64,000 bases of DNA. It comes from Rhyzopertha dominica. Its lineage: Eukaryota > Arthropoda > Insecta > Coleoptera > Bostrichidae. Shown piece after piece: positions 22,770 through 35,572 of the stretch. The stretch spans positions 1,173,786 to 1,237,785 of the forward strand of contig QCXZ01000041.1 in the NCBI GenBank assembly GCA_025024175.1, given 5' to 3'. The position numbers and the translations under genes are program-made. Position 1 is the first letter of the stretch. The number at the start of each line of letters is the position of its first letter. The notes beneath the pieces were generated by a model, which searched no databases, was not told where the DNA came from, and saw only the letters and a program-made list of their open reading frames with translations.

Positions 22770-23400
22770 GAATTGATGTGGACCAGAAGANTTATCCCTT
22801 ATATTCTCATACCAGTTTGATCNTTTGAGAAGCATATTAGAGTTTGCGCTTCTTTTCTTTCCTTGTACTTTTGCCTCCCACACTAGTTTTGCAGGCCTCT
22901 CCTCATTCATTCTCACCAGGTGTCCGAACCACTTTATTGCCAGTTTTTCTCTGATTCTGTCGTTTCTTATTCTGGCCATTCTTTAACATGTTTTAAGTAT
23001 TTCATCTCTGTTGCTTGCAGTCTACTTAAAATCACTTAACATCCAACTTTCACTACCGTTTGTCAATATTGATCTTGTATACCGTCATTTTAGTCTTCTT
23101 CCTTCTTTCTTTTTTACTTATTCCTATTTAGTGAAGGGTGCACCTTTATTGCGCTAGTGATTCTTTCATTCATTTCTTCTTCCATACTTCCATTGCTTTG
23201 TATGTAACTCCTAGGTACTTAAAACTTTTAACCTGTTCTATTTGTTTCCCATTTATTGTTATGTTCATCTTTCTGTCCTCCTTTCCTATGACCATTGATT
23301 TAGTCTTGTTCGTATTTATTGACTCTAAATTTTTCCGGTGACCCTTGTCCCCAGAAAGACCAGGAGTAATTTTGATGACCAGTAGAAGTAAGAAAACACC
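22770..23400 (-). mobile_element. Non-LTR retroelement 3' fragment, decayed
   Basis: On the minus strand, the pieces fall in the usual order for the end of a LINE RT ORF. First come NTNKTKSMVIG and QIEQVKSFKYLGV (about 23190-23330). Then the frame decays, and RIRNDRIREKLAI followed by KWFGHLVRMNEERPAKLVWE appears (about 22850-22979). Multiple stops and frameshifts, and two 'n' bases, show it is dead. Confidence 0.8.
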
Positions 23401-25690
23401 TGTTCGTCGCAAGGAGCAGTAAGATTATTGCTTTGCTTGCCAAATGCTAATGGCGGTCATAATTTAGCAGTATAATGTGTCGATTATTATAATTGTACGT
23501 CAATTAGCAACTCACACCGGGGCTTGGCATCTTCTTGCGTTAATAGGACGATTGAATCAGTTGATTATTTTATTAAATCAGGATAAATCTTGATTATGTT
23601 AGAAAATAACATTCAAGTTCCAAGAATCTTACATATACGTTACTTTATACTGTTCAAGTGTAGTTAAACATTATTGGAGCGGTTGAATCAAATCTCAAAG
23701 AGGTTGTAGTCTGAAAATTCACGAAGCTTGCTTGCAAAATTATGCTTATAGTGCTGATTTGTGAGGAAAATGATTCTAAAGAATAAAAACTCAACGATAT
23801 TATAATACAGACGCATTCTGTTGCTATATAAAGATACCAGAAGTATAAAAAGATAATAATTAACAATAGGGCAATAAAAAGAATTTACGTAGTTGAATTT
23901 ATATAGTTATGTTATACATCATACAGTTGGCAAGATAAGAATATTAGAGAAACGTCTTTATAAAATGCTTTAACCAACACAGGGTGTCCATAGATTTACC
24001 GTTACGATAATTTACGAGCTAAATTTCAACCGATATTATGGCGCAATACTTTCAGTTCTGGAGACTTCTAGGAACTAAAAGAGAAAGTGCTTCGCACCTT
24101 CAGTTACCTCTTGCGTGCGTTCATGTAATATTTAGGTCAGGCCCGGGATTTCCAGAAATTAGTTTCTCTTCTGCTTATTTCAACAATCGATTGAGTCATC
24201 TCTGCCGTAATAAAGGTATTAAAAATGACTAACTATACTTCATTATAAAAAGCTTCTTAAAAGTAAACTATAAATTAAGGGATTTTTTATATAATTAGAA
24301 CTTTATGTTGCAGTTAAATATATTTTATCTGCGAAACTAACACTATTAATATCGTTTCAGAACTCTCTTATCATATTCTAGCAAGAGAAACAATATAAAA
24401 AGACGCTTTTACCTAAACTGCATTGGAAGCATTTAACCTGGACCAGCTACTACCTAATTTATAGAGAATGACATCAAGAAATGAATTTAAATTTGCTTGA
24501 GTTATTATTCATTTGCTGCAATTCAGATTTAGAATTTTTTATTATTTCAGATGCTATAGATACGGCTTTACCTTAACCTAATATAGGTACCTAAATAAAA
24601 ATAGCATCTGTCAACTTCGAACTGATTAATTCGAGTTGGAGGATACTAATCAGATTGTTAGAACTTGCGAATCCCAAAATGTAGATGGTCTATTCCTTTC
24701 GTTTTTTCGTCGAGAAATTAACGTTTGAATAACAATTTTAACCCATAGAGAACGCATAAAGATGAAACAAATAAAACGTCAAAAATAGTTTGCTTGGACT
24801 GAAGCTTGTTTGAATTGGAATTGCCAAGATGTCTAAATTTACGGCATCACGAATAGATTTATATCGCCAAACTTCAAGCTACTTCTGCGATCTTCCTGCT
24901 CGCTATTGGCCGCCGCTTGGCCTGCCTATTTTTGATTTCCATATCCAAACAAATTTTGGGTAAACATTAAAATAAATTACGAGTTAGAAAAACAGTCGAG
25001 CCATCGACGCTCCCCTAATATAAATATTTGCAAATGCCAAATTTAACGGAACCCAAATGAGTCACAGGTGAGTTTCGTATGGTTTGGAAGGCGAAAGAGA
25101 AACTATTGCGATATATCGACTAAAAATAATCGGTTATCGCATGCCAGGGCACACGAACAGTGGTTATCAAGAGGTCAGAATTGAAGAAAAACAACACGAT
25201 GATAGATATAACGCGCTTAAGGGGAAAACGTGGTCGTACAAGCGCCATCTGTCGTAATTTTATCTAGCCATGTTTCCACCTAATTAAGATTAATTTGCAT
25301 CGTTTTGAATATTATGGTAATGGGCTTGTGCTAAAGAACCATTTATTGAGGTAATCGAGAATTCGGCGACATTTTAATGGCCTGGGCTATGATTTTGAAT
25401 CGATAGGATGCTTTTTAGGCAAGGCAACGTGCTTTCATACCTTTTTTGGCTATGAATGTGTATTGCTTGCGTATGATTCTATTATAAAATGGAACTTACA
25501 TTAATGTTTAGTAATTTTTTTTTTCTGAGAGAAAGAACTCAAATAGTCAAACTTGTTTCATGAGAACTAAAGGATGATGAGGATGCAGTATTCAGTATTT
25601 GCTCTAAAATCCGAATAAACAACAGTCAAATGCCTCCACCGACCCCAAAAAGGCGTCATACTAACTAAACTTTCTTACCGTATCATCCGC
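23400..25690. other. AT-rich intergenic or intronic DNA
   Basis: No gene was recognised. A 'cacagggtgtccatagatttaccg' string near 23980 resembles a common transposon terminus, but no partner end was found. The part at 24880-25280 is a little GC-richer. Confidence 0.4.
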
Positions 25691-26040
25691 ATCGTTATTC
25701 CTGGTAAGCAGCACCATTTTTACGCAAACCGCCCGTCCTGAAGATTAAAAGAAAAAAATCCGTCGCGTTTGTTGTTCGACTGTTTCACATACACATCGCT
25801 GTTTGTTTGGCCTTTGTCAGTATTCGGAATTGCGCGCAAATTGCAAAAATTTTGGTTCGTGACGGTGCCAGTGCGCGCTCTCAACCGCACTCGCCAACAG
25901 ACCTCGACTCAATGTTGGTTTATTCCTCTTTCTGAATGCGCGGCCTACTTTGCACCCAACCAAGAACAAGTGAAAGATATAAACAGCTAGGAGTTTTATT
26001 CTTCGGCTGTTTCACTCCTTCGGTCCGGTGTGTTGATGCT
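25690..26040. promoter_or_regulatory. Second GC-richer island, possible promoter or enhancer
   Basis: This block has locally raised G+C with several CpG and GCGC words (gcgcgcaaattgc, gtgcgcgctc), unlike its AT-rich surroundings. Open frames here are not convincing. It could be a promoter or 5' exon of either neighbouring minus-strand gene, but this is inference from composition only. Confidence 0.2.
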
Positions 26041-26479
26041 TTTGTAATAACGGCTTTAAAGGTGGTAAAAATTCATCGTTGGCATTTGTTGCGACACTTG
26101 GTGTGCAGATGTTAATCGGTTCTAGCCTAGATTTGCCTTCTCCGACAATGTGTTATAATAATTATACGTTTATTTTCAACAGGTACATAAATGATGCCCA
26201 TTTACAGAAAATAAATAAACATCTTGGTAGGGATTCACATCAGCATCAACGTTAATTAGTCATAATATGAATGGGAGATCTTAAGACATTAGTATTTCAT
26301 GGCTTCAATTAAATAACTGAATCTAATCTTAAGTTCAGAGGTAGAACACGAAGCTAGAAAGAGTCTACTGCATCAACACTGATTATTTTATTTAAAACAA
26401 CACAAGAACGCCCTTAGAAATATTCAAGCTAAGTCAGTCATGCAACCAATTAAAAAGTATTTTCAGATCATCCGCATAT

Positions 26480-26800
26480 TACAACTTACTACCATTCAAG
26501 CTGAAATATCATTAATAAATTAAGAAACAACAGTGGACCAAGAATAGAACCCCAAGGAACGCCACACGTTACCAACTACTCGCGTTACAAAGTATAGAGA
26601 TATGTCTATAATCTGTATTAGCTTGCTGCTTAAAAATATACGCACATGTTTATTAATCAGTTTTATTAATAAAAGATAAAGCGTAGTTAGATTCAGTTGA
26701 TTAAGTAATGCATTACTAGGCATAAGAGAAATCAAAGCAAATGCGTCAACAATTGACTGTGGAATTGTACAAATTTCTGATTGCATAATTACAAACATTT
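26480..26800 (-). mobile_element. Jockey/CR1-like reverse-transcriptase fragment
   Basis: On the minus strand, an IVDAFALIS...NALLNQL stretch (about 26690-26765) corresponds to the AFD motif region. It is followed by GVPWGSILGPLLFL (about 26520-26562) and, one frame over, INDIS. The order and spacing fit the RT palm of a non-LTR element. Frameshifts mark it as a relic. Confidence 0.7.
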
Positions 26801-26921
26801 ATTTGCTCTGCGTTTTTGAACCGCATTCGTATCGCTCTTTTATGGCTTTAATCTTGAAACAAGTTTCTCTCTTTATTTCTAATAAAACGAAAACACAAAA
26901 TATATTGTCGAGGAAGTAATG

Positions 26922-26922
<1 letters not shown>

Positions 26923-26983
<61 letters not shown>
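26923..26983. repeat. (TA)n microsatellite
   Basis: About 30 perfect TA units. It directly abuts the AATAAA-containing end of the repeat-like sequence at 26984-27240, so it may be the microsatellite tail of that element. Confidence 0.97.
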
Positions 26984-26985
<2 letters not shown>

Positions 26986-27240
26986 CTGGAAGTTTTTATT
27001 AACAACACAAATTCACAAAATTCCTACACATTTTGGAAGGGGTAGGNTCTATATAATGCTTTTCCAAAATTCTTTGAACTGGTGAAGCCGAAAGTTTTCG
27101 TAAATGGTGNTGAATGTTGTGGGNAAAAGCGAAAGAAGCCAGTACAAAACAAGTTGTGTCAATCAAACTACTAATAGCTGTCGAAAGATCAAAAACGTGA
27201 ACGATCATGATCCAGTNTATTACAGTATTAAAAAATGATC
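26984..27240 (-). mobile_element. Probable retroelement 3' end with 'n' bases
   Basis: The minus strand reads towards TTAATAAAAACTTCCAG, with a polyadenylation-type AATAAA, and then runs into the TA array. Five ambiguous bases occur within 230 bp, as in the Penelope-like copy, which suggests a multi-copy repeat. No protein motif was recognised, so the class is unknown. Confidence 0.4.
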
Positions 27241-29250
27241 ATTATTATTTTTCACACCAATGTGATTTCTTTAACTTTCTCCAAAACTTTTTGCAAAGAT
27301 CCGGCTAGTCGCGCAAGCAGCTTCTAAAGACGTAAGTACCTGTCAGTGCACAGAATTCTTAGCAAACGGATCTTATGAGGCAGCCTCCGTATTACATAAA
27401 GACAAGTGATCTGTATTTCAGGGCAACAATGAGTCCAGTGTTACAAAAAAACGATCTGCGTTATGACCGAATGGTAAATCCGAAACAGTGAATTACAGAG
27501 TGTGATTTTGCTGTCAACGCCGGTACTTTACCTTTGTTAGTTGATGGTTTTTCCTCGTTTGACTAACGTATTTTAGGATGTTTGATAAAAAAAATCACTG
27601 CCTACGTAATAAGCGTCTTTGGAGGTAACAATTGAAGAACCGCAATAGTATTTTTTCTCGATGATTAATCAGAAATATAGAGGAAGCAATGAGTTGGCGT
27701 TTCGTATAGCACCTGAATTGCATGGTGTCAGTAGTATTAGTATTTTATGGATTTACAATAAAACAGCCTTGAAATCTACATTATTCAGTAAATAAGCAAT
27801 GGATTTTAAATAAAATTGTTTTAATTAGTTGGGTATATAACTTGCGCACCATTATATTATTGTGGGATGACTAATTCTACCAATACTGCATTGTTATTTC
27901 ACTGATTGGATAGACAAGCATAGCTAATCAACAAAAGTCTTGTTAGATAACGTTACAAATATAGACCTAACTCCATGTATACATTGTAAATGCATTGAGA
28001 AAAAAAAACAAGTTGTCGCTATAAAGTTCAAAATTTTCCATTCCTAATTTGTTTTGGTATGCCATTTGTGCTAATTCAACATCTGTATTGATGTTAAGTG
28101 TTTGGTAAATGACACAATCTGGTGTACATGTAGTAACAAGGAACTATAGTTAATGTAATACACTGTTAATATGCAGATACTTAATAAGTAACTATTATTA
28201 CTGGCATTAAAGCAGCTGTTGTCAAGTACATCAAATATAGATCCGCTTTGCTGGTGACAAGAGCAATATTTCATTACTTTATCTTTTGGTATACATCTAC
28301 ACAGAACTTTGTACTTACAATTCGCTTTTGCAATCACGGATAAAAATTAGTTCTTGGAAATTGTTATATGGTGTTAACAGAGCGTTGGGTTAGGTCATAA
28401 AAACAATTTTGCTTATCGTGTTACCAGATTAAGTTCATCTTTACAGCATGAATAATTCCGAAAGCAGGTATGATTGGCCGACACATCAAAGGAAATAAAC
28501 AAAAAAATAGTAAGTATGACCCTTTTTCTGTATTTCGTCATTTTCGTGATCACATATTATAGTGCTATCGATGTTTGCTTAAGGTGATAAATACTGAAGG
28601 CACTTTTTCCGCGTAAATCCGTTCAGCGATTCCGGAACCATAACTAGTTGAAAACTAGTAACCCCACGATTATAGCACATCAACAAATTTTCGCTCTAAA
28701 ATTGCGTAACGCATTTTGCTGCACCTGGGGAAGCCCAGGACTTTCTCGTGTAAAATACCCTGTTAATGCTTGGTACAAATCCGGTGAAAGTGTCTCCCAT
28801 TTCACAGTGGGATGAAGTGATCCGAAACGTTGCAGATGCAAAGCAGCAGAATGCCGAAGAGACCGTTCTTGAAAATCGAAAGTGCACAACAAAGAACGAA
28901 GAAATAATGCACATTGTTGTTACGTAAGGTCGACCTTCGGTGTAATAAGAAAATGGAACGTTGTGTGCGCACGGCATTAAACGGCTAATTAATATAGATC
29001 GGTATCGATTTGGCGTAGAACAACAATTCGAAAAAACTTCTGAATTAGGTATCTTATTAAAATGAGCTGTCGTCGGGCCTAGTGACTGAATATGATCGAT
29101 CGGCTCGGAGATAACAGTCGTTTAATGATATAGCCAAGGTTTTTCCAAGAAACACACACGATCTGCAGAGGGACAAACAACATTAATAATGCGGTTGCTA
29201 ATTTGTATTGCATGAATACAAGTATTCCACTTTTTCTGTCTCTTGCTATT
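27241..29250. other. AT-rich DNA without a supported gene
   Basis: Open frames near 28071-28337 and 28680-28977 were examined and not accepted. The second lies in a slightly GC-richer block and might be a repeat. Confidence 0.4.
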
Positions 29251-29254
29251 CCTT

Positions 29255-29345
29255 TTAACTTTCCTTTTCAGCGGTATCGTCGTTATCCCGTCCTGTGTCT
29301 TCCTTGTTCTTTTTCTTCATGGGTTCTCCCTCCTTGTACTTTGTG
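29255..29345 (-). CDS. Possible C-terminal exon with a charged tail
   Basis: The minus strand ends in an open piece reading YKEGEPMKKKNKEDTGRDND and so on to TAA at 29255. A pyrimidine-containing acceptor (AGCTCCTCTTAG) lies at about 29352, but from it this frame hits a stop at once, so a later acceptor or another frame would be needed. The text looks like a cytoplasmic tail. It could belong to the mucin-like gene upstream, or be chance. Confidence 0.2.
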
Positions 29346-30101
29346 CATTATCTAAGAGGAGCTATAATATGTAGCAAAAAATCTGATAATTTCTAAACAC
29401 CTTCTAGACCTAAAAAAACAAGACATGGACCTGAACAGTGCACCTTTCTTTGTTTGCTGCTGTATGAAAGGGGAAATATTAACAGAGCAGTTTTGATAAG
29501 GTCATGGACGACCATCATGTAAATATCACAAAAAACTGGCTTGAGAATAATGAAAGTGCACAGGTGTAAACTTATTTCAAATAACAGCTTTACACGTCAC
29601 GGTTATGAAGTGATTGGCGAAAATAATAATTATTTATATCTTCAATGTTGATACATAGCAAATTAAACGGGAACACCAGAACTAGCTCTGTGTTATAAAT
29701 GAAATTTTGCAGAAATACAATTATCCCTTAATAAGTTACTTATTTGTAACAATACCTTTCACATTTTTTCTGTTGGTTATCGATGACTAACCGATTCAAT
29801 CATTTCCTGTTGCTCATAATATCTTAGAGTTCTCAGGCTCATTTGCAACCTTTATGCAGACTTGGAAAGGTTAATTCTATTAACTTGCAACGTTGATTGA
29901 TTTAGATCCATTAACTTCTGGTAAACAGCAACAATTTTTTAATACCTACACTGAAAGTCTTTATTTAATACAGCCAATCAACAGGAGAATTCATATTTTC
30001 AGCGAGCAGGCCATAATTTTAGTAAATTATTAATTATTGTCCTGTATCGAGGTTACTTATGGTGGGGGTTAGTGTGATTAAAATTCTTTGTATTGCACGT
30101 C

Positions 30102-30269
30102 ATGTCATCAGGACTTTTTGTGGCGGCTGATGACGTCAATGATACCGAAGAAGCTTGTGAAAGTGAAGTTCAGCGACACCAAAATAAACTTTTTCTTACT
30201 GGTAGTGTAAAAGATACACAAAGGGTTTGTAAACTGGTATTTACGTCAACTGTTCTGAACGATTTTTAG
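30102..30269 (+). CDS. Candidate small ORF, 55 residues
   Basis: A plus-strand ATG-to-TAG frame with mixed composition: MSSGLFVAADDVNDTEEACE at the start, then RHQNKLFLTGSVKDTQRVCK. An exact TGACGTCA occurs inside it at 30131-30138. It shows no signal peptide or known motif. It could be a small protein gene, a first coding exon (possible donors inside), or chance. Confidence 0.25.
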   Translation: MSSGLFVAADDVNDTEEACESEVQRHQNKLFLTGSVKDTQRVCKLVFTSTVLNDF

Positions 30270-30912
30270 TAAATTGCTGGTGGCATACATAGTCTGTTTT
30301 AGACAGATATAATTTCATCGTTATTAGTGAATAAAATAATCAAAGTTGCTGTTTCTCTATAATTCTTAAATGCGCTTAAGTTTCTGTCAGTGATTTGCGC
30401 TTATAATTCATATTAATTATAAATATATTTGTCTCATTTATGGGACATGCATGAATCTAATTGACAGTAAGTAAGCGTTATTTTATTTACAGGTGATACT
30501 CATGCACTGATAGCTAGGACTGATAATTATCATGATAAACATCGGTAAGTGCTGTATCTGCTTGTATCTAGTACCCAGTATTTTTTTCGAGATTTACATG
30601 ATAAATCCACCCTTGTCCTTTTAGTGTATTTAATACGAGAAAAACTGCTCAAAATACCCCCTACTCTGAGCGAGATATATTCAAAACATGAGATCTAAGG
30701 GCTTTAAAGACCTTTCCAGGAGATGGAAAACCCTCTCAACATATTTTATTTTCGATCTATATGCATTTAGCATTTCCTTGCACATTTTTTGACACAATTA
30801 TAATTTTTAATCGAAACTGTTCGCTTTTAAATTGAACTGTCAACTAGATTATAAGTGAAAAATACCAAATTTTACATTCACTATTAGGTACAACGTTTAA
30901 GAACATCATTGC

Positions 30913-31215
30913 CTACAAATACACAAGATCAGTAAGATCTTTCCAAAATGGAGAATTGAAGAAAATGGTCGCATTTGGTTTGATTGCAAACAACAACAAC
31001 ATAAAAAAGGAGTGATGCTTATTTGATTTTTGATCAGTGTACATGATGTTCCCCTCTTCGGTGTCTTTAATAAGACAGTCGTAGAGAACTTTGCCAAAGG
31101 TTTTTACGCGGAGCATTTTTTGAACACGTTGATGGATTTCTGCACGTGTAAGCCAGTTAACCTTGACCAATATTTTCGCTTAAAACAGGCCCGGCGGAAT
31201 CTGATAGGCTCGTTT
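30913..31215 (-). pseudogene. Unrecognised decayed ORF
   Basis: The minus-strand reading FKRAYQIPPGLF, then TAA, then KILVKVNWLTRAEIHQRVQK and TFGKVLYDCLIKDTEEGN looks like real protein with one nonsense codon. It is GC-richer at its 5' part, has no introns visible and no start. A retrocopy or transposon piece is likely. The family is not recognised. Confidence 0.35.
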
Positions 31216-31219
31216 AAAT

Positions 31220-34200
31220 AAATTGTGATGTATAAGATAATAATGATTTATTTATTTACACTACTAAAAGTACATCTGACAGGTATAACATAATGTAGCA
31301 ACAATAATTTACATCAACTTACGCTACGTAATATATACAAAACGTGTAACGTATACAACCAACAAGTATAAGAACTAGAGGACAGGAGAGTGAGTATTTT
31401 CATCAGCTGGTATCAAACTCCAATGGCGACTAAAAACTATACGCTAAAACCTAATCGTAAGAACTACTAGTTAATGTCACACCACTGATGCTTATTATGG
31501 CAAAAGTAAAGGGGAAAACAACACTGGGAACTGAACTTCAGTACCTCAACGCTTCGAACTTTGGGCATCAAACTTAACAGGCCTACAAAAATGACTATGG
31601 CGCGCAGAATACCTGCTCGCGCTTCAACATAAATAAGTTTCTCGTTTTAACACACCCTCTGTTCATCCTGGTTGATTAGAGGAACTAGAACTACCTGCGC
31701 TTATTATTTTTCCTACCGTTCTCGATCCTGAACCCAATAGCGATTGGAATGAATGGGCTGCACCCTAAAATTGATGAATATTCATGTTAGATTTATGCAG
31801 TTTATGGCGAATTCCGTAGCATGTATTTATATCCACTCCCGGTCACTATTTATATCATAAGATATGTCATGCCCTTAGGGGAATGTTGCAAATTGTGTTT
31901 GCAACTCAGTATAGTACACTGCAAACAAATTCAATAGTAGCTTACGTTTAAATGGTATAGGAACTAAACTGATTTTGGATTAAACATTACTTGTTTTACA
32001 AAGCCTAGAAAGATAATGATTATCACTTTGAATAAATAGCCTACGTAAAAGAAGCTTTGTTAAGTTGTCAACAGTAGAATGAACCTTCAAAAATAGTTTA
32101 TCTGTTGAAAATAAATATAATACTTTAAGTTCCAATCCACATGAACAATTAATTTTATAATGCAACAGGATCAGTGAATATAAATACATTAGCAACCACA
32201 AACAGCGCCTAGGCAATGATAAAGCAGTCCCTGTGATGATCGAATGTAATATTATAGTGCGATGTTTTACATGTTTGCTACTTGTGTACTCCAGTCGAAA
32301 GGAGTGAGATTAATAAACTATTGTACCACTATGAAACATGACTATTCCAAGCTTTGGTGTAGTAATTGTAATGTTACCTTTCAATCAACCTTGACACGTG
32401 TTAGCACATGAAAAATCGAGAGAAAGGTATTTATCGATTATTCAGTGCATTAAATTAAATACAGATTAACTAAAATGTTATTCAATGTTTGGTGCAACTC
32501 AAAGTATGATGTGCAAAATGATGAACGTACAGCGAAGGTATAACTACAGTAATTATGCATTCGCAACCCCTACCACCAAATGATGTCCTCAAGTTAAAAC
32601 AAAGCACACGATACTGCAATGTTTTCAAAATGAAATTCGACGGTCTTTTTCCTTTAGTCACATATGAAGTAAGACACTCATGGTACGTTAAATCGATTTG
32701 TTAATATTATGAGTTAATTCGGATACTTATAAATGATCAAATTGGACATTTTACCGTATTATAACACAATATACGTTCCCATTTTCTGACAACCTAGCTG
32801 ATAGGTATGCCTTCTGTTGTACTGATACTGCTGTTAGGGAACAGTGCTTGACTGACATAATCTCTTATTGTATGTCTTCTATTCGCGTACATCTTAGCTA
32901 TTTGATGTGCTGCAGCCTACAAAGATATAATAGAAATAACCCCTAAGAACCCTACTACATAACTACAACACTTCTACAATATTGTAATTTTACCTGGATC
33001 TAAAGTACATTCGGCTAGTGAAGCTACTATTAGCTTCTTAATATCCTGCTATAATAAGTTGTGAATATTGTGCGTGAACTACAAAGGAATAGCAACGAAC
33101 GGTTCAATTCTGCAATTTTTGAACTTCTTTGGATGTTTTATATAAATTTATTTAGCAACTGTTGATTTGCCAATATTCACTGTCGGAAATGTCTGTTTAC
33201 TACTACTAGTATTGACTCTTGTGGTACCACAAAACAAAAAAATATATTTTTTTAGGAAATAGCCAACTATGAAAATAATTCGTTATTAAAGTCAGGCCGT
33301 TTATTGCTGAAAGGGACCGTTTAACAACGAACCAAGTGCAGGATAAAAATGTACAATCGATACCATTGTTACGACTCATTTTTTAAGAAAAAGGGTTATT
33401 ACATGTTTCGATTTTCCAGACGTTAATGACCAAAGCATTGTGGAAATTTAAAACCGATAATATTACGACATTTATTTCAGAGTAATGAATTGTTGTAATG
33501 TTAATATTACATAAGTTATATTTGCATCTACAGAATATGTGAAAGGTTTTTTTCATTTTTAATTTGGTTACTAGAAACAACTTTAAGTGATAGTATTCAT
33601 TATGTTTTCTATGCCGCAGTGTAGTCGTAAAGAAAGGAATAAACTCGATAATTATTAAACGACATACATTTTCTTTAATAAGAAAAGGTAACCCCAAATC
33701 TGCTTGGCAGATACCAGCTATATTTTTATTACAAACACCTTTCATTTTTCACGTTTTCTCATTGGAGTATATTAATTAANAAGGGTACATCTTTTTATAG
33801 CAATTTTACTAACGCATCTTTTTTAATAATCCAGTAAAACTTTAAATTTCGTCCAAAGTCACCCAGTTCTACTGTACCTATCTACGAGACAATATTTTTC
33901 AAAAATCTATTTCGAATACGTCGATCTTCTAATCGAGGTTTACTTTTTAAGAAGTTTATTATATATTTTAAGAGTTGTCATTCTAGTTTACCTGAAATTA
34001 TCAAACTAAATAAATAGCAAAGTTGATTTGGAACAGAAATGGTAACTCTCATCATGCAAAATCAGACATAGCAACAGCTCAGTATGGCACTCAAACAATT
34101 GAGCATATAAAATATATTCTTAATCTAACCTCCATTGAGACCGATTTAGAAATTTTGGACCCTACTAAAACGAAAGGTATATGACGGAGGATGGGAAGCG

Positions 34201-34660
34201 AAACAAATTAAGAACTACGGCGAAGAATTCTTAGCAAATTTGGCCATTATAAAATCAGTTTAATAACCAGTAGTTTAAAGAATAAACTTACTGCATTTTT
34301 ATCTACACACGCTTAGTTTCTAGTGCGATTGGTTAAATCTTCAGGTTGACTTGAACAGGTGAAAGCATCTGATAAATATGCAGCAGTGAGGAAATTATTA
34401 CTACGTTGATATATTTAAATCTGTATGAGTTTCAACTGATTGATAGATTAGGCTTAACTTTATAAATGGAAATTCTGATTCGTTTTAATGGAACCAATAT
34501 AATTTGCCTTAATGCAATGTGTAGATAACCATGGCCAAAAAGTTAAGTTATAGTTCTTCTTTTTCCACACATGATATTGTATTTAGAAAACCAAATTGCA
34601 GAAATGAACTATCCCCTCATTCCCATCCTTACAAACTCAATCCGCTCCACTTTCCGTGGC
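31220..34660. other. AT-rich DNA, nothing firmly supported
   Basis: This lies downstream of the last identified exon of the mucin-like gene, so further 3' exons may be hidden here. None could be identified with confidence. Confidence 0.4.
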
Positions 34661-34666
34661 ATTTAC

Positions 34667-35359
34667 CTGCAACGCCGACCCGAAGAACGACGATATCGCT
34701 TTGGTCACGTTGACAGCGGCGTTGATCAGCTGTCCCCTGACCCTCGGGTCGCTCCTTTCCGGTATCCCCGGTATCGGAGTCAGTTTGACAGGCGGAAGCG
34801 TCACAGAAGACTTCGCCGAGGTGACGTCTTCCTCGTAGATGTCGTTGGTCACGGGCGCAGCGGTGGTCGATTTACGGCCCCGCGTCCTCACCGAGGTCTC
34901 CGGTGCTCTGGTGCTCGATCGCGCTCTGCTCCCTGCCGCTCCGGGGTTTATAATCTGGACGCTCTCGAGTTGTGTGCTCGCGGCCGCGTTATTGTTCAAA
35001 CCTGATTGGAGGTTCTTCAGCGCGCTTAAATCCAGCTTTTCCGCGTTTTTTGGGTCCTTTTGTACTGCCTCCAGTTGCTTGATGAGACTCTGGAGGTCTT
35101 CCTCCGATAGGGAGTTCGGAGACTTGGATCTTGCCGTGCTGTCCACTACTGGGGTGATGTGGGTTGGTTGTTTGCTCAATAGTTCTTCCTCCTCCTTCGG
35201 TTTCGGTGTGGTTTTTGGTTTCGGAGGCTTGGTAGCCGGCGGTTGGCGGAACGCGTTGAATAACCAGCTGATGCCTTGGATTAGTCGTCCTCCTGGGCGC
35301 TGCTGGGGTCGCTCCGTGGTTGTGGTTGTCTGAAGAGGGGCGGTTCGTTGGAATAATCC
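34667..35359 (-). CDS. Mucin-like modular protein, exon I (231 codons)
   Basis: This is the most downstream identified exon, with acceptor ACAATTTTAG and donor CAG|GTAAAT, both on full codons. It starts GLFQRTAPLQTTTTTERPQQ. A predicted amphipathic stretch GRLIQGISWLFNAFRQPP follows, then a helix-prone, charged part (LSEEDLQSLIKQLEAVQKD), an Arg/Ser/Thr linker (SRARSSTRAPETSVRTRGRK), and a second amphipathic stretch (LINAAVNVTKAISSFFGSAL). It is richer in structured-looking sequence than the upstream exons. The gene continues beyond it to the left. Confidence 0.8.
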
Positions 35360-35572
35360 CTAAAATTGTTATAATGATAATAATAAAGGACTTTATTCCA
35401 TCAGTCCGGATAAGACTACTATGGTGGCTCCCCAAAGCCTTGTAGATTTTACTTCCACATCCAACGGATGGGAAGTATTGTATCGCGAAAAAAATATTCA
35501 AAAATTTTTATTTGCTCATTCGCTTTAAAATGGTCGAAAACGCAAAAAAAAATTTGAGCAAAAAAATTTCTT

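Noticed and set aside
28680..28977. Two overlapping minus-strand frames
   Set aside because: No motif, and overlapping frames of equal quality suggest chance in a locally GC-richer block.
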